33,250 bases of DNA from NCBI GenBank assembly GCA_016873195.1, contig VGXW01000013.1:1-33250 (forward strand), read 5' to 3'. Positions 8,568-16,571 of the stretch are shown piece after piece. The stretch is from Planctomycetota bacterium (GTDB lineage: Bacteria; Planctomycetota; UBA1135; UBA2386). The stretch's first letter is position 1. Each line of letters starts with the position of its first letter. The position numbers were made by a program, and so were the translations under genes. The notes under the pieces are model-generated. The model saw only the letters and a program-made list of their open reading frames with translations. It did not search any database and was not told where the DNA came from.

Positions 8568-8590
8568 AACGATCGTTTGAAACGCGCGTT
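8568..8590. promoter_or_regulatory. Tandem palindromic operator upstream of the TetR-type regulator
   Basis: Two perfect 10-bp palindromes, AACGATCGTT (8568-8577) and AACGCGCGTT (8581-8590), share the form AACGNNCGTT. They are separated by TGA, giving a centre-to-centre distance of 13 bp. A nested dyad CGTTT-G-AAACG links the two halves. The array ends 23 nt before the start of the TetR-family gene, the usual place for an autoregulatory TetR operator. That this regulator binds here is inference. Confidence 0.6.
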
Positions 8591-8604
8591 CGCCACGCTA
8601 GCCT
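8577..8604 (+). promoter_or_regulatory. Candidate promoter of the efflux operon
   Basis: TTGAAA (8577-8582) resembles a -35 box and TAGCCT (8599-8604) a weak -10 box, with a 16-bp spacer. The -35 lies inside the palindromic operator, so a bound repressor would block RNA polymerase. The -10 ends only 9 nt before the ATG at 8614, so a transcript from here would have almost no 5' leader. No Shine-Dalgarno is seen before that ATG, which fits a near-leaderless message. Confidence 0.35.
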
Positions 8605-8613
8605 GCGCGGCGG

Positions 8614-9327
8614 ATGCCGACCAAGTCACGCACCGGCGCCGCGCGCACGCCGCCGACGCGCGAGCTGCTGCTCGACGCCGCCGAACGGCTGTTCGGCGAA
8701 CAGGGCTACTCCGCCACCTCGCTGCGGCAGCTGACCGCCGCCGCCGGCACCAACCTCGCCGCCGTCAACTACCACTTCGGCGGCAAGCAGGGGCTGTGCA
8801 AGGCCGTGCTGGCTCGCCGCATCGCGCCGATCAACGCCGAGCGTTTCCGGCGGCTCGATCGACTGCGGCGGCGGCCGGGCCTCGAAGCGATCGTGCGCGC
8901 CTTCCTCGAACCGCCGCTGCGCGCCACCGGCTGCGCCGGCGGCGTGCCCTGCACGTCGCCCGCCGCGCGCCTGTGCCGCCTGTTCGGCCGCATCAGCGTC
9001 GAGCAGCCGGCCTTCCTGCGCGACTTCGTCGCCGAGCAGTTCGGCCTCATCGCGCGCCGGTTCGCGGCCGAGTTCGCGCGCCTCGCCACGCGGCCCGGCC
9101 GCGGCCTCGACCGCGCGTCGCGGTGGTGGCGCATGCACTTCGTCGTCGGCGCGATGGCGCACACGCTGCAGAGCGCGGACTCGCTCGCCGCCCTCAGCGA
9201 CGGCCAGTGCAATCCCGACGATGTCGACCAGATGACCGAGGAACTCGTCGCGTTCGCGGTCGGCGGGCTGCGCGCCGCGGCCTGCAGGCGCGCGCCGCCG
9301 AGAGCTCGCGGGGAGGCCCGGCGATGA
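8614..9327 (+). CDS. TetR/AcrR-family transcriptional regulator
   Basis: The protein has 237 residues. The N-terminal domain is typical of TetR: TRELLLDAAERLFGEQGYSA (about 15-34) leads into the helix-turn-helix SLRQLTAAAGTNLAAVNYHF (about 36-55) and GGKQGLCKAVLARRIAPINA. The HTH plus a following R-x-x-PINAERFRRLD segment is common in regulators with the ligand-binding domain type found in CecR-like and related TetR proteins. The C-terminal domain (about 80-225) would bind the inducer, which cannot be predicted. It is the first gene of the efflux operon, and its TGA overlaps the ATG of the next gene by 4 bp. The operator at 8568-8590 suggests it represses itself and the pump genes. The last 15 residues or so are Arg-rich and probably disordered. 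Confidence 0.92.
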   Translation: MPTKSRTGAARTPPTRELLLDAAERLFGEQGYSATSLRQLTAAAGTNLAAVNYHFGGKQGLCKAVLARRIAPINAERFRRLDRLRRRPGLEAIVRAFLEPPLRATGCAGGVPCTSPAARLCRLFGRISVEQPAFLRDFVAEQFGLIARRFAAEFARLATRPGRGLDRASRWWRMHFVVGAMAHTLQSADSLAALSDGQCNPDDVDQMTEELVAFAVGGLRAAACRRAPPRARGEARR

Positions 9328-10757
9328 GGCACCGCATCGTGCTGTTCGCGCTGGCTGCCTGCTCCGCCGGACCGCCTGGCCCGGTCGACCTCGACCACGG
9401 CCTGGCCGTGCCCGCCGCCTTCGCCGCCGCGCCGGCCGAGCCGGGCACGTCCACCGAACCGCCGCTCGCCGACGGCTGGTGGCGGCAGTTCGGCGATGCC
9501 GGCCTCGACGCTGCCGTCGCCGCGGCGCTCGAGCACAACCGCGATCTGCAGGCCGCGGCGGCGCGGCTCGAGGCGGCCGCGAGTTCGCGCGTGATCGCCG
9601 GCTCGGGGGCACTGCCGCAGCTCGATCTCGGCCTGTCGCCGCAGCGCTCGCGCCGGGTCTTCGTCGGCTTCCCGTTCGGCGGCGGTGGCGTGCTCAGCAG
9701 CACGTCGACGACCTGGGGGCTGTCGCTGAACACGAGCTGGGAGCTCGACGTCTGGGGCCGCGTGCGCGCCGGCGAGTCCGCCGCGATCGCCGAGCTGCAG
9801 GCCACGGCCGCCGACGCCGCCGCGGCGCGGCTGAGCCTGGTCGGCCAGGTCTGCAGGGCCTGGTTCGCCGCGATCGAGGCGCGGCAGCAGTTGGCGCTCG
9901 CCGAGGCCACCGCCGCGGCCTTCGGCCAGACCTGCGCCGACGTGCGCGACCGTTTCCGCCGCGGCGTGAAGCCGGCGGTCGAGGTGCACGTGGCCGAGAC
10001 CAACCGGCACAACGCCGAGGCCGGCGTCGCGCAGCGCCGGGACCTGCTCGACGCCGCGCTGCGCCGGCTCGAGGTGCTGACCGGGCAGTATCCCGCGGCG
10101 GCGATCGCGACGGCGCCGCGGCTGCCGGAACGGCTGCCCGCGGTGCCGGCCGGCCTGCCGAGCGACCTGCTGCGGCGCCGCCCCGACCTCACCGCGGCCG
10201 AGCGCCGGCTGGCGGCCGCCGGCTGCCGCGTCGACGCCGCGCGCGCCGCGCTGTGGCCGCGGCTCGCCCTGACCGCGAGCGGCGGCACCACGAGCGAAGA
10301 ACTCGCGGACCTCGCCGACCGGGACTTCCGGGTCTGGAGCCTCGGCGCCAACCTGCTGCAGCCGCTGTTCCGCGGCGGCGCGCTGCGCGCCGACGTCGCG
10401 CAGCGGCGGGCGCTGCTCGCCGAGGCCCTCGCCCGCTACGGCACCGCGCTGCTGGCCGCGTTCGCCGAGGTCGAGAACGCGCTCGGCGCCGGCGAGCGGC
10501 TCGACGGACGCGCCGCGAGCCTCGCGGCCGCGTCCCATCACGCCGCGCGCGCCAGCGAGCTGGCCCGCGACCGCTGGCAGCGCGGCCTCGCCGACTTCCT
10601 GCTCGTCGCCGACGGGCAGCGGCAGTCCTTCCAGTCCGAGTCGGCGCGCCTCGCCGCCGCGCGGCTGCGGCTCGACAACCGCGTCGACCTGATCCTCGCG
10701 CTCGGCGGCGGCTTCGCTGCGCCAGGGGGCGACGCGCGCGACACGAACACGCCATGA
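9324..10757 (+). CDS. RND efflux outer-membrane factor lipoprotein (NodT/OprM type)
   Basis: The protein has 477 residues, close to OprM length. The ATG at 9324 overlaps the preceding stop (ATGA), with GGGAGG at 9310-9315 as ribosome-binding site. The N terminus MRHRIVLFALAAC has a lipobox LAAC with the acylated Cys at residue 13. The mature part carries the WWRQFGDAGLD motif and two outer-membrane-efflux (OEP) repeats, each a long helical hairpin (for example NRDLQAAAARLEAAASSRV and RRRPDLTAAERRLAAAGCRV). WGLSLNTSWELDVWGRVRAG is the classical strand/helix junction of this family. It forms the trimeric outer-membrane channel of a tripartite pump and works with the two genes that follow. The presence of this gene implies a cell with an outer membrane. 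Confidence 0.93.
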   Translation: MRHRIVLFALAACSAGPPGPVDLDHGLAVPAAFAAAPAEPGTSTEPPLADGWWRQFGDAGLDAAVAAALEHNRDLQAAAARLEAAASSRVIAGSGALPQLDLGLSPQRSRRVFVGFPFGGGGVLSSTSTTWGLSLNTSWELDVWGRVRAGESAAIAELQATAADAAAARLSLVGQVCRAWFAAIEARQQLALAEATAAAFGQTCADVRDRFRRGVKPAVEVHVAETNRHNAEAGVAQRRDLLDAALRRLEVLTGQYPAAAIATAPRLPERLPAVPAGLPSDLLRRRPDLTAAERRLAAAGCRVDAARAALWPRLALTASGGTTSEELADLADRDFRVWSLGANLLQPLFRGGALRADVAQRRALLAEALARYGTALLAAFAEVENALGAGERLDGRAASLAAASHHAARASELARDRWQRGLADFLLVADGQRQSFQSESARLAAARLRLDNRVDLILALGGGFAAPGGDARDTNTP

Positions 10758-11938
10758 AGCACCTCCGCCTGTTGCTGCAGATCCTGCTGCCGCTCGCCCT
10801 CCTCGGCGGCGGCTTCTGGCTCGCGAAGTGGCTCCAGTCGATGCAGCCGGCGCCGGTGGTCGAGCCGCACGCGTTCGCCGCGCCGACCGTGCGCGTGCAC
10901 GCGGTCGAGCTGGCCGAACGCCGCATCGACGTCGAGACGCAGGGCGTGGTCGAGCCGGCGCGCGCGATCGCGCTCGCGGCCCAGGTCGGCGGCCGCGTCG
11001 TCGCGGTCTCGCCGGCGCTGCGGGCCGGCGGGTTCTTCGCCGAGGGCGAGGTGCTCGTCGAGATCGACCCGGCCGACTTCGCGCTCGCGATCGTGCAGCA
11101 GGAGGCGGCGGTCGCGCGCGCCGAACTGCGCGTGCTGCAGGAGCAGGCCGAGGCCGACGCCGCGCGGCGCGCCTGGCAGGAACTCGAGGGCCGGGCCCCC
11201 GGCGATCCGCTGGTCCGGCGCGAGCCGCAGATCGCCGACGCCGAGAAGGCGCTCGCCGCGGCGCGGGCCCTGCTCGACAAGGCCCGGCTCGACCTCGAGC
11301 GCACCAAGGTCAAGGCGCCGTTCGCCGGCCGCGTGCGCAGCGCGTCCGTCGACACGGGGCAGATCGCGCAGCCCGGCGCGCCGCTGGCGCAGCTCTACGG
11401 CACCGAACACGCCGAGGTCCGGCTGCCGCTGCCCGCGCGCGACGCCGCGTTCCTCGACCTGCCGCTGCACTGGAGCGACGCCGGCTCGCCGGCCGCCGGG
11501 CCCGCGGTCGATCTCGTCGCCGCGTTCGGCGGCCGCGAGCACGTCTACCGCGGCAGCATCGTCCGCACCGAGGGCGAGGTCGACCGCCGGACCAGGCAGC
11601 TGACGGCCGTCGCGCGCATCGAGGCCCCGTACGCACGGAACGGGCAGCAGGACCGGCCCCCGCTCGCGGTCGGCACGTTCGTGCGCGCGACGATCCACGG
11701 CCGCAGCCACGACGGCGTCGCGGCGCTGCCGCGCGAGGCGCTCGCCGGGCAGGGCGAGGTCTGGGTGGTCGACGCCGGGTCGAAGCTGCACCGGCGCACC
11801 GTCGATGTGCTGCGCGAGGTCCGCGACCTGGTCTACGTGCGCGGCAACCTCGCGGCCGGCGAACTGGTCTGCACGACGCGCCTCGAGGCGCCGGTCGAGA
11901 ACATGCCGGTGCGCCGCTACGCGGAGCCGCCGCGATGA
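10754..11938 (+). CDS. RND efflux periplasmic adaptor (membrane fusion protein)
   Basis: The protein has 394 residues. The ATG at 10754 overlaps the TGA of the outer-membrane factor by 4 bp. Residues 5-26 form an uncleaved membrane anchor (LRLLLQILLPLALLGGGFWL) with no lipobox. The lipoyl/biotinyl-like domain is split into halves at about 75-107 (QVGGRVVAVSPALRAGG, VLVEIDPADF) and 185-216 (KVKAPFAGRVRSASVDTGQI). Between them, residues 108-184 form the coiled-coil hairpin that contacts the outer-membrane channel. Beta-barrel and membrane-proximal domains follow to the C terminus. The protein links the RND permease to the outer-membrane factor. The order adaptor-permease is the usual one. No substrate can be read from the sequence. 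Confidence 0.92.
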   Translation: MKHLRLLLQILLPLALLGGGFWLAKWLQSMQPAPVVEPHAFAAPTVRVHAVELAERRIDVETQGVVEPARAIALAAQVGGRVVAVSPALRAGGFFAEGEVLVEIDPADFALAIVQQEAAVARAELRVLQEQAEADAARRAWQELEGRAPGDPLVRREPQIADAEKALAAARALLDKARLDLERTKVKAPFAGRVRSASVDTGQIAQPGAPLAQLYGTEHAEVRLPLPARDAAFLDLPLHWSDAGSPAAGPAVDLVAAFGGREHVYRGSIVRTEGEVDRRTRQLTAVARIEAPYARNGQQDRPPLAVGTFVRATIHGRSHDGVAALPREALAGQGEVWVVDAGSKLHRRTVDVLREVRDLVYVRGNLAAGELVCTTRLEAPVENMPVRRYAEPPR

Positions 11939-14900
11939 CCGACGCGACCATCCCGCCCGGTGAGGGCCGCGGCTTCTTCGCCTGGTTCACGCAGAACCAC
12001 GTCGCCGCGACGCTGTGCGCGCTCGGTTTCGTCGTCGCGGGCCTCGTCGCGCTGCTCGGCGGCCGCGTGCGGCGCGAGGTGTTCCCCGAGCTCGAGCCGA
12101 ACATCGTGACGATCCAGGTCACCTACCTCGGCGCAGCGCCGGCCGAGGTCGAGCAGGGCATCTGCCTGCAGATCGAAGACGCCGTCGAAGGCATCTCCGG
12201 CGTCGACAAGATCACGGCGACGGCGATCGAGGGCGCCGCCAGCGTCGTCGTCGAGGCGCTGCAGGAAGCCGACATCGACCAGGTCTACAACGACGTCAAG
12301 AACCGCATCGACGCGATCACGACCTTCCCGGTCGAGGCCGAGCGGCCGATCGTGTCGCGCCTCGTCGTCCGCCGCGAGGTGATCACCGTCGCGATCCACG
12401 GCGACGCCGACGAGGCGGCGCTGAAGGCGATCGCCGAGCGCGCCCGCGACGAACTGTCGGCGCTGCCCGAGATCTCGCAGGTCGACCTCGCCGCGGTGCG
12501 CCCCTTCGAGATCTCGATCGAGATCGGCGAAGCGGCCCTGCAGCGCCACGGGCTCACGTTCGACGACGTCGCCAACGCCGTCCGCCGCGGCAGCCTCGAC
12601 CTGCCGGCCGGCGCGATCAAGGCCGACGACGGCCACACCGTGCTGCGCGTGCAGAGCCAGGCCTACCGCGGCGCCGAGTTCGCCGACCTCGTGCTGCTGA
12701 GCCGGATCGACGGCACCCGCGTGCGCCTCGGCGACGTCGCCACCGTGATCGACGGCTTCGCCGACGACGACCTCGGCGCGCGCTTCGACGGCAAGCCGGC
12801 CGTCATGCTGAAGGTCTTCCGCGTCGGCGACGAGGACGTCGTCGCCGTGACCGGGGCCGTCAAGCGCTGGGTCGCCGGCCCCGGCAAGGAACTGCTGCCG
12901 CCCGGCGTCGCGATGACCCCGTGGCGCGACGAGTCGTTGATCCTGGACAGCCGCACCGAGCTGTTGCTGCGCAACGCCGCGCAGGGCCTCGCCCTCGTGC
13001 TGCTGATCCTGACCCTGTTCCTGCAGCTGCGCATCGCGCTGTTCGTCGCCGCCGGCATCCCGATCGCGTTCCTCGGCGCCGTCGCGTCGATGCCGGCGCT
13101 CGACGTGTCGGTCAACATGCTCTCGCTGTTCGCGTTCCTGCTGGTGCTCGGCATCGTCGTCGACGACGCGATCGTCGTCGGCGAGAACATCGTCGGGCAC
13201 CGCGAGCGCGGCGGCGCACCGCTGCTGTCCTCGATCCGCGGCGCCCGCGAGGTGCGCGCGCCGGTGTTCGCGTCGGTGACGACGACGATCGCCGCGTTCA
13301 CGCCGATGCTGTTCGCGGTCCCCGGCGCCGACGCGCAGATCTGGCGCGTGATCCCGCTGATCGTGATCCCGGTGCTGCTGGTCAGCCTGATCGAGTCGCA
13401 GCTCTGCCTGCCCTCGCACCTGGCGCTGCTGCGGGACCGCGCGCCGGCTCGACGCGAGTGGCCCGGCGCGCGCCTGCTGCACCGCCTGCAGCGCGGCGTC
13501 GACGCGCTGCTGAAGTGGTGGATCGACGAGGTCTACGGGCCTTCGCTCGGCTTCCTGCTGCGCTGGCGCCACGCGACGATCGCCGCCGCCGTCGCCCTGC
13601 TGATGGCGGCGGCCGGCAGCGTCGCGGCCGGCTACCCGCGCTTCATCTTCTTCCCGAGCGTCGAAGGCGACAACGTCGTCGTCGCGCTGACGATGCCGGA
13701 GGGCTACCCCGCCGAACGCACGCTGCAATGGCTCGCGCGCATCGAACGGACCGCGCGCGAGGTCTGCGACGAGGCCGCGGCGGCGAACGGCGGCGAAGCC
13801 GTGCTCGAGCACATGATGGCCTCGCTCGGCACGCAGCCGTGGAGCCAGATCCAGTCGACCAACGTGGGGCGCCGCGGCACCGTCGGCGCCTCGGGCTCGC
13901 ACCTCGCCGAACTGAACCTGCAGCTGACCCCGTCCGAGCGGCGCACGCTGCCGTCGGCGACCGTCATGAGCCGGATGCGCGAGCGGACCGGCGCGATCCC
14001 GGACGCCGTCGAACTGACCTTCACGACCTCGTTCTTCTCGACCGGCAAGGACGTCGACGTCGAGCTCTACCACGCCGACGCGGACGAACTGCAGCGCGCC
14101 GCCGGCGACCTGCAGCGGCGGCTCGGCGACATGCCCGAGATCAAGGACGTCACGACCTCGTTCCGCCTCGGCAAGCCCGAACTGCGCATCGCGATCCGCC
14201 CCGAAGCCGAAGCGCTGGGCCTCGCGCAGCGCGACCTAGCGCGCCAGGTGCGCCAGGCGTTCCACGGCGAGGAGGCGCAGCGCGTGCAGCGCGGCCAGGA
14301 CGACGTCCGGATCATGGTCCGCTATCCGGAGCGCGACCGCCGCTCGCCGACCGCGCTGCGCGAACTGCGCGTGCGCACGCCGGCCGGCGACGAGGTGCCG
14401 TTCGACGAGGTCGCGACCGTCGCGGCCGGCCACTCGTACTCGTCGATCACGCGCGTCGACGGGCGCCGCTCGCTGCGCGTGCAGGGCGAGATCGACGAGA
14501 ACGACGCGGACGCGAGCCCCGGCGCGATCAACGCCCGGCTGCGCGACGAGATCCTGCCGGCGCTGGTCGCCGGCCACCCGGGCCTCGGCTGGGCGTTCGA
14601 GGGCGACGAGAAGAAACGGCGCGAGTTGCTGGTCTCGCTGGCCGGCGGCTTCGTCGTCGCGCTGTTCGCGATGTTCGCGCTGATCGCGATCCCGCTGCGC
14701 TCCTACCTGCAGACCCTGATCATCCTGACCGCGGTGCCGTTCGGCTTCGTCGGCGCGCTGCTCGGCCACGCGATCATGGAGTTCGACCTCAGCATCCTGT
14801 CGCTGTTCGGCCTCGTCGCACTGTCCGGCGTCGTCGTCAACGACAACATCGTGCTGGTCGACTGGATCAACCACCGCCGCGAGCACCACGAGACGCTGCA

Positions 14901-15204
14901 CGAGGCCGTGCGCAGCGCCGGCGCGCGCCGCTTCCGGCCGATCCTGCTGACCTCGCTGACGACCTTCGGCGGCCTGATGCCGCTGCTGTTCGAGCAGAGC
15001 GTGCAGGCGCGCTTCCTGATCCCGATGGCGCTGTCGCTCGGCTTCGGCGTCGTGTTCGCGACCGCGATCAGCCTCGTGCTGGTGCCCTGCCTCTACCTCG
15101 TGCTCGAGGACGTGCGGCACGCCTTCGGCTGGCTCTACGGCCGCCGGCCGCGGCCCGCGGCGTCCGGCGGCGACTGCGGGCCCGCGCCGGCGGGGACGCC
15201 GTGA
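11935..15204 (+). CDS. RND-family efflux permease
   Basis: The protein has 1089 residues, a little longer than AcrB (1049). The ATG at 11935 overlaps the adaptor stop by 4 bp. The architecture is classical: TM1 (about 19-40), a large periplasmic loop with RREVFPELEPNIVTIQVTYL and GAAPAEVEQGI, TM2-6, a second loop, then TM8-12. In TM4, IVVDDAIVVGEN carries the proton-relay pair D410-D411 (AcrB D407/D408). In TM10 the motif is SGVVVNDNIVLVDW, so the AcrB Lys940 position is Asn and the relay partner differs. VNDS/VNDN-type TM10 motifs are known in one RND subfamily. It exports unknown compounds using the proton gradient, with the two preceding gene products. The last 15 residues or so (PAASGGDCGPAPAGTP) look non-native and overlap a minus-strand gene remnant at 15135-15287. 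Confidence 0.94.
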   Translation: MTDATIPPGEGRGFFAWFTQNHVAATLCALGFVVAGLVALLGGRVRREVFPELEPNIVTIQVTYLGAAPAEVEQGICLQIEDAVEGISGVDKITATAIEGAASVVVEALQEADIDQVYNDVKNRIDAITTFPVEAERPIVSRLVVRREVITVAIHGDADEAALKAIAERARDELSALPEISQVDLAAVRPFEISIEIGEAALQRHGLTFDDVANAVRRGSLDLPAGAIKADDGHTVLRVQSQAYRGAEFADLVLLSRIDGTRVRLGDVATVIDGFADDDLGARFDGKPAVMLKVFRVGDEDVVAVTGAVKRWVAGPGKELLPPGVAMTPWRDESLILDSRTELLLRNAAQGLALVLLILTLFLQLRIALFVAAGIPIAFLGAVASMPALDVSVNMLSLFAFLLVLGIVVDDAIVVGENIVGHRERGGAPLLSSIRGAREVRAPVFASVTTTIAAFTPMLFAVPGADAQIWRVIPLIVIPVLLVSLIESQLCLPSHLALLRDRAPARREWPGARLLHRLQRGVDALLKWWIDEVYGPSLGFLLRWRHATIAAAVALLMAAAGSVAAGYPRFIFFPSVEGDNVVVALTMPEGYPAERTLQWLARIERTAREVCDEAAAANGGEAVLEHMMASLGTQPWSQIQSTNVGRRGTVGASGSHLAELNLQLTPSERRTLPSATVMSRMRERTGAIPDAVELTFTTSFFSTGKDVDVELYHADADELQRAAGDLQRRLGDMPEIKDVTTSFRLGKPELRIAIRPEAEALGLAQRDLARQVRQAFHGEEAQRVQRGQDDVRIMVRYPERDRRSPTALRELRVRTPAGDEVPFDEVATVAAGHSYSSITRVDGRRSLRVQGEIDENDADASPGAINARLRDEILPALVAGHPGLGWAFEGDEKKRRELLVSLAGGFVVALFAMFALIAIPLRSYLQTLIILTAVPFGFVGALLGHAIMEFDLSILSLFGLVALSGVVVNDNIVLVDWINHRREHHETLHEAVRSAGARRFRPILLTSLTTFGGLMPLLFEQSVQARFLIPMALSLGFGVVFATAISLVLVPCLYLVLEDVRHAFGWLYGRRPRPAASGGDCGPAPAGTP

Positions 15205-15287
15205 CCCGAGTCGTCGAACACGGTGATCGCGCGGGTCTCACGCTCGGCCAGGTCGCGGAACCGATCGTGGAACAGCGTGAACGGCAT
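15135..15287 (-). pseudogene. Truncated 5' end of a small gene (50-codon remnant)
   Basis: From ATG 15287 the minus strand reads MPFTLFHDRFRDLAERETRA then ITVFDDSGHGVPAG, followed by a GC-rich run to TAG at 15135. The first 34 residues look like real protein. A start F-x-x-RF-x-x-LAE-x-E-T-R-x-I-T-V followed by a (L/V)P-x-G turn recalls the N terminus of a family of small uncharacterised proteins that continue with a CDCRR(V) Cys cluster. Here that continuation is missing and the sequence merges into the antisense of the RND 3' end. It starts 17 nt after the M29-peptidase stop, in the same direction, so it was probably the last gene of that cluster before truncation. A real 50-residue protein cannot be excluded. 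The family recollection is tentative. Confidence 0.4.
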
Positions 15288-15304
15288 GGGTGGGCTCGCC
15301 GCGA

Positions 15305-16453
15305 TCAGAACTCGATGCGGTACTGATTGTCTTCCATCAGCAGCAGTTCCTCGCCGCCCGCGAACTCGAGCACGGCCTTGGCGATGCGGACCCGCGGCTG
15401 CAGCGCCTCGATGTAGACGCGGTCGATGTGCACGACCCGGTCGGGGCTCGAGAAGCTGCCGGGGCCGACCTGCCCGCCGAAGTGCTCGGAGCGGCCGAAC
15501 GCGATGTGCACGCCGAGCTTCTCGTCGAGCAGGACCACGCCGGTGGGTTCGAGGCCGAAGTCGCCCAACACCCCGAGTCCCAGCTCCGCGATGTTGCCGT
15601 AGGCCGGTTCCTCGGCGAGCTTCCGCGCCTCGTCGCGCGACGCCGCATTGTCCGTGAGCACGGCGACCGCCCGGTTCGCGCGCACTTCGTAGACGACGAC
15701 GTCCTCGCCGAACTGCACCGGCAGTTCGCCGTTCGTGCGGCTCGGGTCGCCCGCGATCTCGCCCTCGTAGGGCACGATGTAGGCCTCGCCCGAGGGCAGG
15801 TTGCCCGCGACGCCGGGGCTGTGCAGCACGCCCGCGGAGGCGTGCGCGCCGCGGTGGCGCAGGTCGAGGTGCAGGTGGTGCGCGGCCCCCGCGGCGTCGA
15901 AGTCGATGGCGCAGCCCTGCGCGCGATCGAGCAGTTCCTCGAGCCGGTCGACGCGCGCGCCGATCACCGTGTAGTCGAGCTTCAGGGCCGGCAGCATCGC
16001 GCGCGAGAAGCCCGGCATCGTCGCGGCCCGGAAACCGAGCTTCTTCGCGGCGATCTTCAGCGGCGCCGTCGCGGAGAACTGCGTCGGCGCGATCAGGATC
16101 TGGTGCTCGGCGAGGATGCGGTCGAACGGGATCGGCTCGCCGCGCAGTTCCTCGGCCCGCGCCGGCAGGGGGCCGCCTCCGTGCAGTTGGCCGGCCGGCG
16201 GCAGATCGGCGTTGTTCGCGTGCGCGTTGCGGTAGAGCACGAGCGCGACGGCGTCGAGACCGAGCCGCGCGGCGCAGGGGGCCAGCCTCGTGTGCCAGCC
16301 GGCGGCCATCTCGCGCCTTTGCTGCCAGGCCGGTTCGTCGGCGACGCGCGCGTCCGGCAGGTCGACCAGGATCGCGAGGCGGCGGTCGGCGGGGCCGGGG
16401 CGGAACACGCGCCGCACGAGGGCGACGAGGTCATCGCTCGAGAGGTCGGTCAT
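15305..16453 (-). CDS. M29-type (thermophilic aminopeptidase) metallopeptidase
   Basis: The protein has 382 residues, close to the usual 370-410 for the family. The C-terminal half has the metal-site pattern of M29 aminopeptidases in order: SGEAYIVPYEGE (E223), GNIAELGLG (E290), LDEKLGVHIAFGRSEHFGG (H316, H324) and DRVVHIDRVY (H342, D344). Residue order and spacing fit the two-metal centre known from AmpS/AmpT-type enzymes. The N-terminal domain (about 1-200) is the alpha/beta part that shapes the active-site cleft. Family members remove N-terminal residues from peptides in the cytoplasm; relatives such as NicX act as ring-cleaving dioxygenases with a similar fold, so peptidase activity is likely but not certain. 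No signal peptide is present. It is the third minus-strand gene after the decarboxylase and methyltransferase, 118 bp downstream of the latter. Confidence 0.8.
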   Translation of the reverse strand: MTDLSSDDLVALVRRVFRPGPADRRLAILVDLPDARVADEPAWQQRREMAAGWHTRLAPCAARLGLDAVALVLYRNAHANNADLPPAGQLHGGGPLPARAEELRGEPIPFDRILAEHQILIAPTQFSATAPLKIAAKKLGFRAATMPGFSRAMLPALKLDYTVIGARVDRLEELLDRAQGCAIDFDAAGAAHHLHLDLRHRGAHASAGVLHSPGVAGNLPSGEAYIVPYEGEIAGDPSRTNGELPVQFGEDVVVYEVRANRAVAVLTDNAASRDEARKLAEEPAYGNIAELGLGVLGDFGLEPTGVVLLDEKLGVHIAFGRSEHFGGQVGPGSFSSPDRVVHIDRVYIEALQPRVRIAKAVLEFAGGEELLLMEDNQYRIEF

Positions 16454-16571
16454 GGGGTGAGGGACGCCGGTCGGCGTGGTCGCGGACGGTGGGGACTGCG
16501 GGAACGAGAAGAGGGTAGTCGTCCGCCCGCGACGAGTCAGCCGTTTCCGGGTCTGTGCTCCGGCGGCTCCG

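Noticed and set aside
6326-8629. A long minus-strand frame (767 codons) covering the membrane protein and secreted protein region
   Set aside because: Its product is compositionally biased and overlaps the membrane protein at 5804-7252 and the signal-peptide-bearing gene at 7402-8388, both of which are in other frames and look real.
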